NCBI RefSeq assembly: GCF_014385095.1
Contig: NZ_JACRTC010000007.1
Coordinates: 1-64,000 of the forward strand
From: Zongyangia hominis
GTDB taxonomy: Bacteria; Bacillota; Clostridia; Oscillospirales; Ruminococcaceae
Reading direction: 5' to 3'
Length of the DNA stretch: 64,000 bases
Translations under genes and position numbers: made by a program
Notes under the pieces: generated by a model
Told to the model about the DNA's origin: nothing
Seen by the model: the letters and a program-made list of their open reading frames with translations, nothing else
The model's database searches: none
In this document: positions 24,342 to 33,202 of the stretch, one piece after another
Position numbering within the stretch: position 1 is the first letter of the stretch
Layout: every line of letters begins with the position of its first letter

Positions 24342-25046
24342 ATGCAGACAAAAAAGAAGATTGCTGCGGATACATATTATCAGCTCATTTCCAAGGAGAG
24401 CGGCAAGGCCATGGAAGCCGCACAGGATGAAACCGTCGCCCTGTTTGCCCCCGCCGATAAAGACAGCCAGCAGTGGAAGCTGGTGAGCGCCGGCGACTGT
24501 TACAAACTCGCCAATAAATCTTCCGGCAAGGTCCTGGACGCCACCCTGTCCGGCACTGACAACGGCGTGCGGATCTGCCAGTTTGCCGATGCGGACGCGG
24601 ACAACCAGCTTTGGGTGCTGGAGGAGAGCGCGGAAGATAGCTACAAGATCAAAAGCAAGGTGTCCGGCAAGTGTGTCGACATCGTGGACATGTCCAAAGA
24701 GGACGGCGCTGTGTTGCAAATCTGGGAGGACACCGACGGCGATAACCAGCGCTGGTTGCTCAGCGCCATAGCCGCCAAGCCTGTCAAAGCCCCCAGCGCG
24801 GCCAAAAAGCCCGCGGCCAAATCCACTAAATCCGCCTCGAAGGCCACCAAGACCGCATCCAAAACCGCGAAGAAGCCCGCCTCCAAAACGAGCAAGACTT
24901 CTTTCGCCAAGGTAGAAACTCCCAACGCGGAAGGCAAGCCTGAAGCCGTCCAGACGGCCGCGTCTAAGAAAGCAGAGGCCCCCAAAGCGCCCGCCGCTCC
25001 CAAGGCTCCTGCCAAAACCCCGTCCACAAAAACCGCCAAGAAATAA
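24342..25046 (+). CDS. Ricin-type beta-trefoil lectin with histone-H1-like tail
   Basis: The 234-residue protein has two parts. Residues about 8-143 form a ricin B-type beta-trefoil with three QxW repeats at Q43QW, Q89LW and Q136RW, spaced about 46 residues. Residues 145-234 are low complexity, rich in Lys, Ala, Ser, Thr and Pro (KKPAAKSTKSASKATKT, KAPAKTPSTKTAKK), like histone H1 or HU tails that bind nucleic acid or polyanions. No signal peptide, membrane segment or sorting motif is present, so it appears cytosolic. ATG 24342 has GAAGGAG upstream. No family member with known function was recognised. Confidence 0.82.
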   Translation: MQTKKKIAADTYYQLISKESGKAMEAAQDETVALFAPADKDSQQWKLVSAGDCYKLANKSSGKVLDATLSGTDNGVRICQFADADADNQLWVLEESAEDSYKIKSKVSGKCVDIVDMSKEDGAVLQIWEDTDGDNQRWLLSAIAAKPVKAPSAAKKPAAKSTKSASKATKTASKTAKKPASKTSKTSFAKVETPNAEGKPEAVQTAASKKAEAPKAPAAPKAPAKTPSTKTAKK

Positions 25047-25055
25047 GGACCCCAG

Positions 25056-25089
25056 AGGCCGCTCGAGATCATTTCGGGCGGCCTTTTTG
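25056..25089 (+). terminator. Terminator after the lectin-tail gene
   Basis: AGGCCGC (25056) pairs with GCGGCCT (25084), followed by a T run. The 270 bases from here to the next promoter contain no supported gene. Confidence 0.75.
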
Positions 25090-25355
25090 CGTCTCCCGTT
25101 TCTGGAACAGGAGATAAAAAGCCCCTCCGAAACTGCGCGCAGCCTTTGGAGCGCATCCGGCCCGCCTTCCCCACCGGCTGGGCGCTTCTCATCAGCGGTA
25201 GCGGCCTGATGGAATAGTCTCCCCGCGCGGTCGCCGGCTGGAGTGGTCGGGCCTATGGGCGGCACAAAAACGCCAAAGATGTGATCACCACATAATCAAT
25301 CTTTGACACAATTGGAGAATTCAGCTCTTCCTCTTCCCATTTTTGGCCAATTTTA

Positions 25356-25384
25356 TTGACATCATCCGGTAATATTACTATAAT
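25356..25384 (+). promoter_or_regulatory. Consensus promoter of the iron alcohol dehydrogenase
   Basis: TTGACA (25356-25361) is separated by 17 bases from TATAAT (25379-25384), a perfect sigma-A promoter about 65 bases before the gene. Confidence 0.9.
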
Positions 25385-25449
25385 TGCAATCGAAAGTAAC
25401 ATAAACTTAACCTGAATTTTATAACAACAGAGAGTCAGGAGTGTGTACC

Positions 25450-26604
25450 ATGTCTCATCTCTTTATCACCCCCTCCAAAATAGTGAGCGGTCCCGGCGCG
25501 TTGGAAGACGCGGCCGCCACCATCGCGGGGCTCGGGAAAAAGGCGCTGATCGTCACCGACGCCATGATGTGCAAGCTGGGTAATGTCAAGAAGGTCACCG
25601 ACGTGCTAGAAAGCCAGGGCGTCCCTTACAGTATCTACGACGGCATCAACAGCGAACCCGCCGATACCATGATCGACGCGGGGCTCAAACAATACCAGTC
25701 CGAGCAGTGTGATTTTCTTATCGCCGTGGGCGGCGGCAGCCCCATGGATTCTATGAAGGCCATCGCCCTGCTGGCGGCGGGCGGCGGTTCCATTACAAGC
25801 TACATGGGTAAGACCGTCACCTTCCCCCTCGCCCCCATGGTGGCCATCCCCACCACAGCGGGCACCGGCAGTGAGGCCACCCAGTTTACCATCATCACCG
25901 ACACCAAAAATGACGTCAAAATGCTTCTCAAAGGTCCCAGCCTCATGCCGGATCTGGCCATTGTGGACCCCCAGTTCACCATGACCGCCCCGGCCAAGAT
26001 CACCGCGGCCACTGGAATGGACGCCTTGACCCACGCCATTGAGGCCTTCACCTCCAAAAAGGCCCAGCCCCTTTCCGACACCTTCGCCGTCTCTGCGGTC
26101 CAGCGCATCTTCTCGTATCTGCTCACCGCCTTCCAGCATCCCGACGACGTGGAGGCCCGCACCCAGATGGCGCTGGCCGCGCTGGAAGCGGGCATCGCCT
26201 TCAACAATTCTTCTGTCACCATCGTCCATGGCATGAGCCGTCCCATCGGCGCCCTGTTCCATGTGGCCCACGGCATTTCCAACGCCATGCTGTTGGAAAC
26301 CTGTCTCAACTACGTGCTCGACGGCGCCCTGGACCGCTTCGCGTTCCTGGCCCGGGCCTGCGGCATGGCCGGCCCATCGGTGGATGACAAGACAGCGGCT
26401 AAAGCCCTCATTTGCCAGGTGGCAAAGCTGGCCCAGGCGCTGGAAATCCCCACTCTGGAAGAATACGGCATCAACAAGGACGCCTTCTACCAGGTCATTC
26501 CCAAGATGGCCCAGGACGCCTTTGAAAGCGGCAGCCCCTCCAATACCCGCAAGGAGATCACTCCTGCCGACATGGAAATGCTCTACGACCGTCTGTGGAA
26601 ATAA
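25450..26604 (+). CDS. Iron-containing alcohol dehydrogenase
   Basis: The 384-residue protein belongs to the group III iron-dependent alcohol dehydrogenases. The NAD-binding GGGSPMDSMK, the TTAGTGSEATQF motif, and metal ligands in the TAATGMDALTHAIEAF and HGMSRPIGALFHVAHG segments are present. It probably reduces an aldehyde to an alcohol in fermentation; the exact substrate is unknown. ATG 25450 has AGGAG eight bases upstream. A perfect promoter and strong terminator make it monocistronic and probably highly expressed. Confidence 0.93.
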   Translation: MSHLFITPSKIVSGPGALEDAAATIAGLGKKALIVTDAMMCKLGNVKKVTDVLESQGVPYSIYDGINSEPADTMIDAGLKQYQSEQCDFLIAVGGGSPMDSMKAIALLAAGGGSITSYMGKTVTFPLAPMVAIPTTAGTGSEATQFTIITDTKNDVKMLLKGPSLMPDLAIVDPQFTMTAPAKITAATGMDALTHAIEAFTSKKAQPLSDTFAVSAVQRIFSYLLTAFQHPDDVEARTQMALAALEAGIAFNNSSVTIVHGMSRPIGALFHVAHGISNAMLLETCLNYVLDGALDRFAFLARACGMAGPSVDDKTAAKALICQVAKLAQALEIPTLEEYGINKDAFYQVIPKMAQDAFESGSPSNTRKEITPADMEMLYDRLWK

Positions 26605-26611
26605 AAAGCAA

Positions 26612-26643
26612 CAGGACCGCTCTAAAAGAGCGGTCCTGTTTTC
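26612..26643 (+). terminator. Terminator of the alcohol dehydrogenase gene
   Basis: CAGGACCGCTC pairs perfectly with GAGCGGTCCTG across a TAAAA loop and is followed by TTTTCG. Confidence 0.92.
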
Positions 26644-26646
26644 GTA

Positions 26647-26680
26647 AAAAAGAGCCGTCTCATATGGGACGGCTCTTTTT
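26647..26680. terminator. Second, bidirectional terminator
   Basis: AGAGCCGTC and GACGGCTCT pair with A and T tracts on both sides. On the minus strand it ends the SGNH hydrolase gene. Confidence 0.88.
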
Positions 26681-26683
26681 CTG

Positions 26684-27550
26684 TCAGTTTTGGGCGGAGC
26701 CTTTCAGGGCCCCCTCCAGGGTGTGGGACTTGAGATATGCCATCCAGATTTCGTACCGGGGCTTGCCAAAGTGCATGCCGTCGTTGGGACTGGCCTCGTC
26801 TGGCAGGGCGCCGCTGGCGTCCTTGAGGCTTTCGCCCACGTTCAGGTAGTAGACCTCTTTCTCTTTGGCAAGAGCCATAATCGCCTCATTGTACTCGTCG
26901 ATTTTCTCGTTGGTCAGGTCGGGATTGGCGTCGACCTTGGCCTGGGTCACCGGCAGGATGGACTGCAGGTAGATGACGCTGTCCGGGTGCTGGTTCTTGA
27001 CAGCGTCCACAAAGGTGCCGTAAAGCTCCATCATGGTCTCCTTGCCGATGAACTGGACCCCATTGGAGCCGAGCATGATGTAAATTTTCTTGGGGTGATA
27101 GGCGCTCATGGCGTCGAGGATGGTCACCGTGCCGTTTACCGTCTCAATGACGGGGGAGGACATGATCGTGTTGGGATTGATGCCGGTGGATGCCACCACG
27201 GTGGTGTTTGGCATAACACCATAGGCTTCAATGCCGGTGGTGATGGAGTCGCCCACAAACAAGGCGTCGTCAAAGTAACTGTCCGTCACCGGTTCGCTCT
27301 TGGGAAGAGCCTCTCCATAGAAGTCCGCCGGGTCAGGGGCGGGGATGGATTCGGTGACCGGGGTGGTGGGCGTAGGGGTCGTCTGGAGGGAAGCGGAGGA
27401 ACTCTGACTCTGCTGGGGAGCAGGGTCTATCGAATCCGCGCTGTCTTTGTTGAGATGCAGCATGACAAAGACAATGACGGCAACCAGCAATAGCAGGCAA
27501 AAAATGAGTAAAAATATTTGGAGCGGGGAAGTTTTACGATTAGCAGACAT
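26684..27550 (-). CDS. Membrane-anchored SGNH/GDSL hydrolase
   Basis: The 288-residue protein has an N-terminal membrane anchor (LQIFLLIFCLLLLVAVIVFV, about 10-31), a Ser/Thr/Pro/Gln-rich linker (about 38-75), and an extracellular SGNH domain. The nucleophile Ser102 lies in LFVGDSITTGIEAYG, the oxyanion Asn in MLGSNGVQF, and the Asp-x-x-His pair in NDGMHFGKP. Such enzymes are esterases or O-acetyl-hydrolases acting on envelope polymers or lipids; the substrate is unknown. It is transcribed alone. Confidence 0.88.
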   Translation of the reverse strand: MSANRKTSPLQIFLLIFCLLLLVAVIVFVMLHLNKDSADSIDPAPQQSQSSSASLQTTPTPTTPVTESIPAPDPADFYGEALPKSEPVTDSYFDDALFVGDSITTGIEAYGVMPNTTVVASTGINPNTIMSSPVIETVNGTVTILDAMSAYHPKKIYIMLGSNGVQFIGKETMMELYGTFVDAVKNQHPDSVIYLQSILPVTQAKVDANPDLTNEKIDEYNEAIMALAKEKEVYYLNVGESLKDASGALPDEASPNDGMHFGKPRYEIWMAYLKSHTLEGALKGSAQN

Positions 27551-27758
27551 ATTGATCTCCTTTTGTTCGTCGGTATTCCTTGGCGGACCCTATTCCTTAT
27601 TTATCCCGGTGGTAGCCTGCCTGTTTCCACTGATAAATTTTCTTATCCTAACGTTTCCACAAGAGGCATTGGCTTCGAAGACGGACGCACCGGCGCGCGA
27701 GGGCAAAGCGCCCGGCATGCCCCGAGATAAACCCACTGCGAGTCGACAATTGTTTTTT

Positions 27759-27787
27759 ATTATACCTCTTCCCTCGCCAGGAATAAA
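27759..27787 (-). promoter_or_regulatory. Possible promoter of the SGNH hydrolase gene
   Basis: On the minus strand TTTATT, a 17-base spacer and a perfect TATAAT lie about 210 bases before the gene. The rest of the 369-base gap 27551-27919 holds a small hairpin at 27861-27890 (CTTCCCC with GGGGAAG) and nothing else recognised. Confidence 0.5.
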
Positions 27788-27919
27788 CACTTTTTTCTTA
27801 AATTTGACCTTCAATTTGCTTTTCTAACTTTCGTCAGCCTCTCCCACAGGAACACAAAACTTCCCCTCGAATAGAATGGGGAAGCGGCTTTTTCTGTAAA
27901 ACGCCGCTGCGGAAGGGGT

Positions 27920-28549
27920 GTGTTTCGCTTGCTATCCATGGTTTTACTCGTTCTGGCGCTGTCCACCGATGCGCTGATTGCCAGTCTCGCCTATGGCACC
28001 AACAACATCCGCATCACAGCGCTCCCGGCGGCGGTCATCAGCCTGGTGGGAAGCGGATTCTTGGTGCTTTCCCTGGTCGCCGCCGGTGTGGTTCGCCTCT
28101 TTATCAGCCCCGCCGTCTGTGTCGGCATCAGTTTCGGGTTGCTGTTTTTCATCGGCTTTGCCAGCTTTTTTCAAGGGCTTTTCAAAAACTATCTGCGCCG
28201 GCGCAGAGGCCAGAAGCAGGTAAGGTTTGAAATGCAGGGCGTCCAGTTTGTCCTGGACATCTTCCTCGACGAAACCAAGGCGGACTCCGACGACTCCAAG
28301 GATTTAAGCGTCCGTGAGTCCCTCTATCTGGGGCTGGCCCTGTCGGTGGACTCTCTGGCCTCCGGCCTCGGCAGCGGCCTGACCGCTATCAATGTGCCGC
28401 TGACCGTCGCCATCTACGCGGCGGTGCAGTTTTTGGTGGTGATGGGCGGTTTTTCCCTGGGAAAGAAACTACGTGGCAAAGCGGCCCCCGACCTCTCCTG
28501 GTTGGGCGGACTACTCCTCATTATCCTGGCTTTTACCCGTCTGTTTTAA
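27920..28549 (+). CDS. ytaF: YtaF-like sporulation membrane protein
   Basis: The protein of about 209 residues belongs to the YtaF group of the MntP/LysE-like membrane superfamily: LALSTDALIASLAYGTNNIR at the start and LGLALSVDSLASGLGSGLT in the second half, with two three-helix halves split by a charged loop (DETKADSDDSKD). In Bacillus it is linked to sporulation. The start is uncertain: GTG 27920 is too close to GGAAGGGG, while TTG 27929 or ATG 27938 have better spacing. Confidence 0.87.
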   Translation: MFRLLSMVLLVLALSTDALIASLAYGTNNIRITALPAAVISLVGSGFLVLSLVAAGVVRLFISPAVCVGISFGLLFFIGFASFFQGLFKNYLRRRRGQKQVRFEMQGVQFVLDIFLDETKADSDDSKDLSVRESLYLGLALSVDSLASGLGSGLTAINVPLTVAIYAAVQFLVVMGGFSLGKKLRGKAAPDLSWLGGLLLIILAFTRLF

Positions 28550-28574
28550 TCCCGGTCCTTCCCTCTACATAAAA

Positions 28575-28603
28575 AAGGCCAGCCGAAACGGCTGGCCTTT
28601 TCC
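28575..28603. terminator. Bidirectional terminator
   Basis: AAGGCCAGCCG pairs with CGGCTGGCCTT around a short AAA loop; T and A tracts flank it. It lies between convergent genes; the 150 bases to 28756 show no gene. Confidence 0.9.
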
Positions 28604-28756
28604 CATGCTTTGCGAGCGCTCGCCCGCCCCTTGGCGACAAACCGCTTTTGCGGCAATGGCGGACTTCTTGTTTGGCGGCAAAACTAAATATCTGCCTTTT
28701 TCCGCTTTTCCCCTCTGCAAACGATGCCTTTGGAGTTTTCTTAAAAGGCCGTCTCT

Positions 28757-29338
28757 TTATTTCTCCTTGGCGCGCTTTTGGGGAACGTCAAAATAGTCGT
28801 CGATGATACGCTCGGCCGCCAACTTTAAAAAGTTGGACATACTACAAAGAGAGAGGACGATTTTATACAGATCGGTGTGCGTTTTTATGGGAGCGGCGCT
28901 CTTCATGTCCTCGGAAAACTGAGCGGTGAATGCCGTCCGCTGTTTTTTCTTTTCCTCCAGAAATTCCTCATAAATCTCTGCCAAATGCTCGGGGAGCTGG
29001 CCATCCTCCTGGAGCCCCTGCGTCAGCCGCTCGATGTCCGAAATGGACAGGGTTTGTTTGAGATTATAGATGAGCAGCATTTGCAAAATGTGGTCTTTGG
29101 AGTACTTCTTTCCCTTGACCGGCTGGACAATCCCCGCCTTGCTGTAATTGTTGATCATGGTCTTTGTTAGGAGCTTGTCCTCCTCCCGGCGTTTGTTGCC
29201 GCGGAGGGTGTCCTCAAAGATGGTGATGACCTGGTCCATATATAGGTCGATATTGGGGATGTCCCAGGGCGCCAGATCGGAGGTTTCCACCGCCTGTTCC
29301 ACCGCTTTCATCACCTGTTCATTGTTAATATCCATCAT
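28757..29338 (-). CDS. DUF1836 domain-containing protein
   Basis: The 193-residue protein matches the DUF1836 family common in Firmicutes. The stretch LLTKTMINNYSKAGIVQPVKGKKYSKDHI resembles a MerR-like winged helix, which suggests DNA binding, but no target is known. The tandem ATG at 29338 follows GGGGGCG; the open frame to 29425 lacks a ribosome site. It is divergent from the hemolysin III gene and may regulate it, a guess from position only. Confidence 0.85.
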   Translation of the reverse strand: MMDINNEQVMKAVEQAVETSDLAPWDIPNIDLYMDQVITIFEDTLRGNKRREEDKLLTKTMINNYSKAGIVQPVKGKKYSKDHILQMLLIYNLKQTLSISDIERLTQGLQEDGQLPEHLAEIYEEFLEEKKKQRTAFTAQFSEDMKSAAPIKTHTDLYKIVLSLCSMSNFLKLAAERIIDDYFDVPQKRAKEK

Positions 29339-29489
29339 TTCGCCCCCATTCCCGGCTTTGACTATTTTCATTCTATATGAATACTTTGTAAATTTCAAGA
29401 GAAAGCCTTGTATTTCTCGGGGCATATGGTATCATTAAATAAAATATATGGTTTTAAAAACTACTTTTAAGAACTCTGAGGTAATCTTC

Positions 29490-30145
29490 ATGTCGTATTT
29501 CTCCAAAAATGCCCGGGATCCGGTGAGTGCACAGACCCACTTTTATGGGGCGCTGCTCTCCCTCATCGGTACGGTGGCCCTGGCAGCCGCACTCCTCATT
29601 TGCGGGCATCCCAGTCCCCGCAAGACGGTGTCGGTGATGATCTTCGGTTTTACCCTGGTGGCGCTGTATGGATGCAGCAGCCTTTACCACTTTGTCAAAA
29701 CCACGCCGGAGCGGACTTTGCGTCTGCGCAAGCTGGACCACGCCATGATCTATGTGCTGATTGCCGGAACCTATACCCCCATCTTCCTTTGCTACTTACA
29801 GGGCGCCAAAGCCCTCTGGATGACGGCGCTCATCTGGGCCATCGGGATTCTGGGCGTCGGGCTGATGCTCTTGTGGTTTTCCATGCCCCGCTGGCTCTCC
29901 ACCCTCCTTTACCTGGCCATGGGATGGTTTTTGGTCTACGATCTGGACGCCCTGCGGGCGATGCAGCCCGGCGCCATCGCCCTGCTCGTCATTGGCGGCG
30001 TCTTCTACACGGTGGGGGCGTGATTTACGCCCTCAAAAAGCCCAATATCTTCCGCCGCTTCGGCTTTCACGAAGTCTTCCACATCTTCGTCATGCTGGGC
30101 AGCTTCTTCCACTTCCTCGCCATCCTTTTTTATATCGTCCTGTAA
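29490..30145 (+). pseudogene. Hemolysin III/TrhA family membrane protein, frameshifted
   Basis: The product is a seven-helix hemolysin III (TrhA, PAQR-like) protein. Frame one from ATG 29490 (GAGGTAA upstream) carries DPVSAQTHFYGALLSLIGT, SSLYHFVKTTP and HAMIYVLIAGTYTP up to IGGVFYTVGA, then stops at TGA 30021. The next frame continues with YALKKPNIFRRFGFHEVFHIFVM, the family C-terminus with its conserved histidines. One missing G near 30015-30020 (GGGGGCGTG for an expected GGGGGCGGTG) explains the break. Either the last helix and zinc-site histidines are really lost, or this is a base-call error. Confidence 0.9.
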
Positions 30146-30151
30146 TCACAG

Positions 30152-30186
30152 AAAGGCCGCGCTCATGTTGAGCGCGGCCTTTGTTA
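30152..30186. terminator. Bidirectional terminator
   Basis: AAAGGCCGCGCT pairs perfectly with AGCGCGGCCTTT across a seven-base loop between convergent genes. Confidence 0.92.
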
Positions 30187-31128
30187 TGCGTCTCTTGCGG
30201 AAGGGCTGCCGTTATCAAAGCCCTCCATGGGCTCGTCGGGGAAAAATTCTCCCCGGTGCAAAAGCGCATCCGCCTGGGTCATCAGCCTTGCCGACTCCGC
30301 CGCCGCTTCCTCAAAGAGGGCAAAGAAGCTCTGGCGGCTCTCCCGCTCAGGATGGGCGGGACTGCGCCAGGGGCGTTCCCCGCGGTTAACCGCGTCAAAG
30401 GGAGGCGGCTCCGGTTTAAGCATGGCTTCCAGCAGATTGCCGTGGACGAGCAGCCGGTCGATACACGCCGAGAGGCTCCGGTGAGTCCCTTTGGTATCCA
30501 GGAGAAATTCCTCGCACTTGAGGGTGTCGGAGAAGGCGGCTCGAAGATCCTCCACCGCCAAATTCTCTCCCATGGATTCCCGGATGACCACATGGAGCAT
30601 CCGCGCCACCCGGCGGTGGACGGTCTCGTCCTTCATCCGGTAAAAGAGGGGGTAGTTTTTCGCCTGGATTCCCAGCCTTTCCCTACACAAGATGGCGTCG
30701 ATGGCGCTTTCGATCTGGTGATGGAGTCCCTTTTTCTCAAAGGGGAGGCAGAGTTTCGCCCGCTCCTCCACCATGGCATAGACATAGGGATGGGCGGTTC
30801 TGTCCAGGACATAGTGGGTGAGAAAGCCCAGGAAATAGGCAAAATCCGTCTCGAAGCGCCCCTCCCCCCGGCGCTCCCTGAGATAGCGCAAGAAGGCGTT
30901 GAGTAAGGGCGGCACCGGCGCGCGATGCATCCGCACCCCGGTTTTGATTACCTCCCCAAAGGGGTTGAGATAAACCCGGTGGAAAAACAGCAGGTCGGGG
31001 CCCTGGGTGCCCCAGTCGTAGGCCGCCCGGTTTCTTTCGACCACGCCTATGATTTCCGGCGCTTCCAGCCTTGCGAGGGCCTCGGTCCCCAGCAGATTGT
31101 GGGTAATATAAGCGGGCAAATTGGTCAT
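30184..31128 (-). CDS. Zinc-dependent phospholipase C family protein
   Basis: The 314-residue protein resembles the zinc-dependent phospholipase C fold proteins common in Clostridia: LPAYITHNLLG at the start, YDWGTQGPDLLFFHR, and the metal-site histidine segments LGFLTHYVLDRTAHPYVYA and HHQIESAIDAIL. No signal peptide is seen from ATG 31128, so a secreted toxin role is unlikely; the substrate is unknown. AAGGGAG precedes the ATG and the open frame to 31248 lacks a ribosome site. Confidence 0.84.
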   Translation of the reverse strand: MTNLPAYITHNLLGTEALARLEAPEIIGVVERNRAAYDWGTQGPDLLFFHRVYLNPFGEVIKTGVRMHRAPVPPLLNAFLRYLRERRGEGRFETDFAYFLGFLTHYVLDRTAHPYVYAMVEERAKLCLPFEKKGLHHQIESAIDAILCRERLGIQAKNYPLFYRMKDETVHRRVARMLHVVIRESMGENLAVEDLRAAFSDTLKCEEFLLDTKGTHRSLSACIDRLLVHGNLLEAMLKPEPPPFDAVNRGERPWRSPAHPERESRQSFFALFEEAAAESARLMTQADALLHRGEFFPDEPMEGFDNGSPSARDA

Positions 31129-31408
31129 CTCCCTTACTTTGCCGCCGCCCGGATGTCGGGCGGTCCATGCCGCCGGAGTTTCCCGGCGCTTCAGTTGTGC
31201 GCGGAAAGGCTGTTGCCTCTGCGCTTGATCAGAGATAGTGTACCACATTCTTGTGAGGGAATTACCATCTTTCCTGTAAACAAAGGCAGTTTTTGTCTGT
31301 CATTCGGTATGGTCCAAGCCGGGAGCTTGGGCCATGCCGGGCGGCGGCGCATCGCGAGCGCTTACGGTATGCCCCCCAAAATCCACCCCGCCAGAGCTTT
31401 GGGGAGCC

Positions 31409-31448
31409 GAAAAAGACACAGCCGCCAAAGCGCGGTTGTGTCTTTTTC
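31409..31448. terminator. Terminator of the DUF2461 gene
   Basis: AAAAAGACACA and TGTGTCTTTTT form the outer stem with a GCCGC/GCGG inner stem. It lies in the 362-base gap 31129-31490; the rest of that gap shows only small hairpins and no gene. Confidence 0.8.
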
Positions 31449-31490
31449 TCCGATGGGCCGGGCTTTGAAGAAAGCCCGCGCCTATTCTCT

Positions 31491-32171
31491 CTATCGCGCG
31501 GGCATCTGAAAGTCCTCCAACGCCCGGTTGAGGAAGCCGTTAAAGGGCCGCATCTTTCCAAAGATGTCCACGGCGAAGGCTGTAAAGTCCGGTGCCAGAA
31601 TCCGCTCGTCCGAGACGGGGTACTCGAGATACCAGCTTTTCTGTTTGAGATACTCCGCCTGGGGGTGGGCGGCGTCATAGCCGCGGGGCACGTTTTTGAG
31701 CTTGGTTCCCCCCACCGTGAAGTTCATTTGAAAGTCGGGCGCGGAGAGAATTTCCTCCCACTCCGCCCCGTGCTCCACCAGACTGTCCCGGACCATAGCT
31801 GTGGCGTCTTTCAACAAGTCCGTAAATAATCCCCCGCCCAAAAAGGACCGATTGCCGGGGCGGAGGTAAAGATAGTACCCCACGGGGATGGGAAGCTTTC
31901 CCCCATAGGAAATATGGGCGCGGAAGGCGGGGTGATAGGGAGATTTGTCGTGGCTGAAGCGGGTGTCCCGCTGGAGTTTAAAGGTGAGGTCCCGCGCCGC
32001 GAAAAGGGGCAGTTTCACGTCGGTCTTTCGCAGCTCCAGGCTGAGCGTTTCGACAATTTCTTCAAAATCCGCTTTGGCCACCTCATATTGGGCCTTATGT
32101 TCATGAAACCATTCCCGGTTATTGTTTTGTTCTAAGGCGCTTAGATACCCCAGCATGCTTTCCATCTTCAT
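31491..32171 (-). CDS. DUF2461 domain-containing protein
   Basis: The 226-residue protein matches the DUF2461 (TIGR02453) family: NNNREWFHEHKAQYEVAKADFEEIV, FKLQRDTRFSHDKSPYHPAFRAHIS and a YYLYLRPGNRSFLGGGL segment. The family is widespread and of unknown function. ATG 32171 has AGGAGG seven bases upstream. It nearly overlaps the stop of the sigma factor gene, so the two are translated from one message. Confidence 0.88.
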   Translation of the reverse strand: MKMESMLGYLSALEQNNNREWFHEHKAQYEVAKADFEEIVETLSLELRKTDVKLPLFAARDLTFKLQRDTRFSHDKSPYHPAFRAHISYGGKLPIPVGYYLYLRPGNRSFLGGGLFTDLLKDATAMVRDSLVEHGAEWEEILSAPDFQMNFTVGGTKLKNVPRGYDAAHPQAEYLKQKSWYLEYPVSDERILAPDFTAFAVDIFGKMRPFNGFLNRALEDFQMPAR

Positions 32172-32173
32172 CC

Positions 32174-33025
32174 TCACACCTCCTGTCCTCTCACGGCTGT
32201 CTGGAAGCTCTGAGAATCCATCATCTTCCGAATCCATCCGATGATGTTTTCCGGGGAACGGTAGGCGGGAAAACCGGCGAAAATCTGGGAGAGTTCATCG
32301 AGCTCTTCCATGGCGTCGGTGTAGGAACCGATCTCGTCGTAACCGCACTCCTCCATGGACTGAAAATCCAAGCGGGCGGGGTCTAACCTGTGGGTCGCAA
32401 TGGCATAATTCACCCGCCGCCTGCAGGCGCAAATTCCTGTGCCCGAGAGCCCGCAGTATTCCCCCAAAAACGCGCCCACCTTTTTGCGGATGCGGGAGAG
32501 CCTCTGCCGGTAGGCTTCGGGGGACATCCCCAGAATTTCCGCCGCCGTGGGGCTGGAAAGCCGAAACATGGTGCCCAGGACATAAATTGCCCGGCTCTCG
32601 GCGTCCAAACATTGGAGCATCACGTTGGAGCAGGAGAGCTTGAGCTCCCGCTCCAACAGCGCCCGGTCCACGCCGCCGGTTAAGTCCGGCACATCCGCTT
32701 CCCGGCCCGAGGCGATGTCCTCGCCGTAAAATTCAAAGCTGAGCGGGCGCTCGGTAAACATTCCCTTCCGGTAGTCTTTGAGATGGTTGACCGCCACCCG
32801 GAAGACCCAGGTGGAAAAACTGCTTTCCTTTTGGAATGAACTCAGGTGGGTGATCACCTTGATGAGGATTTCCTGGGTGGCGTCCTCCGCGTCGGGAATG
32901 AGTCCCAGCATCCGCAGGGAAAGACTGAACACCATGTCCCGGACGCTGTGCAGGAGGACTTCCAACGCCTCCCTGTCGCCATCCGACGCCTGCATAATGA
33001 GCTGACTTTCGTTTTCTATCTTCAT
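32174..33025 (-). CDS. ECF-type RNA polymerase sigma factor with C-terminal extension
   Basis: The 283-residue protein has sigma region 2 (VRDMVFSLSLRMLGLIPDAEDATQEILIKV, then FSTWVFRVAVNHLKDYRK) and region 4 (LSSPTAAEILGMSPEAYRQRLSRIRKK). After region 4 there are about 95 more residues with a short cysteine cluster (GICACRRRVNYAI) and an acidic helix; this is longer than classic ECF factors. No anti-sigma gene is adjacent. ATG 33025 has AGGAGG upstream. It drives DUF2461 downstream by coupling. Confidence 0.88.
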   Translation of the reverse strand: MKIENESQLIMQASDGDREALEVLLHSVRDMVFSLSLRMLGLIPDAEDATQEILIKVITHLSSFQKESSFSTWVFRVAVNHLKDYRKGMFTERPLSFEFYGEDIASGREADVPDLTGGVDRALLERELKLSCSNVMLQCLDAESRAIYVLGTMFRLSSPTAAEILGMSPEAYRQRLSRIRKKVGAFLGEYCGLSGTGICACRRRVNYAIATHRLDPARLDFQSMEECGYDEIGSYTDAMEELDELSQIFAGFPAYRSPENIIGWIRKMMDSQSFQTAVRGQEV

Positions 33026-33114
33026 TTTGTTTACACCTCCTATTTTGTTAGACGCCAAAAACAGAGGAGTGTGACAAAATTTTTTCTGCTTTGCGGCCTT
33101 TGCGGCCCGGTTTC

Positions 33115-33144
33115 ATTCTACGGGTTCTAAGCCGAATCTGTCAA
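33115..33144 (-). promoter_or_regulatory. Promoter of the sigma factor gene
   Basis: On the minus strand TTGACA (33144-33139), an 18-base spacer and TAGAAT (33120-33115) lie about 90 bases before the start codon. Confidence 0.75.
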
Positions 33145-33202
33145 ATGGAAAATATCCGCATTCTGACAATGGATTGAGATCGTCAACATCAATAAAATAT
33201 GA

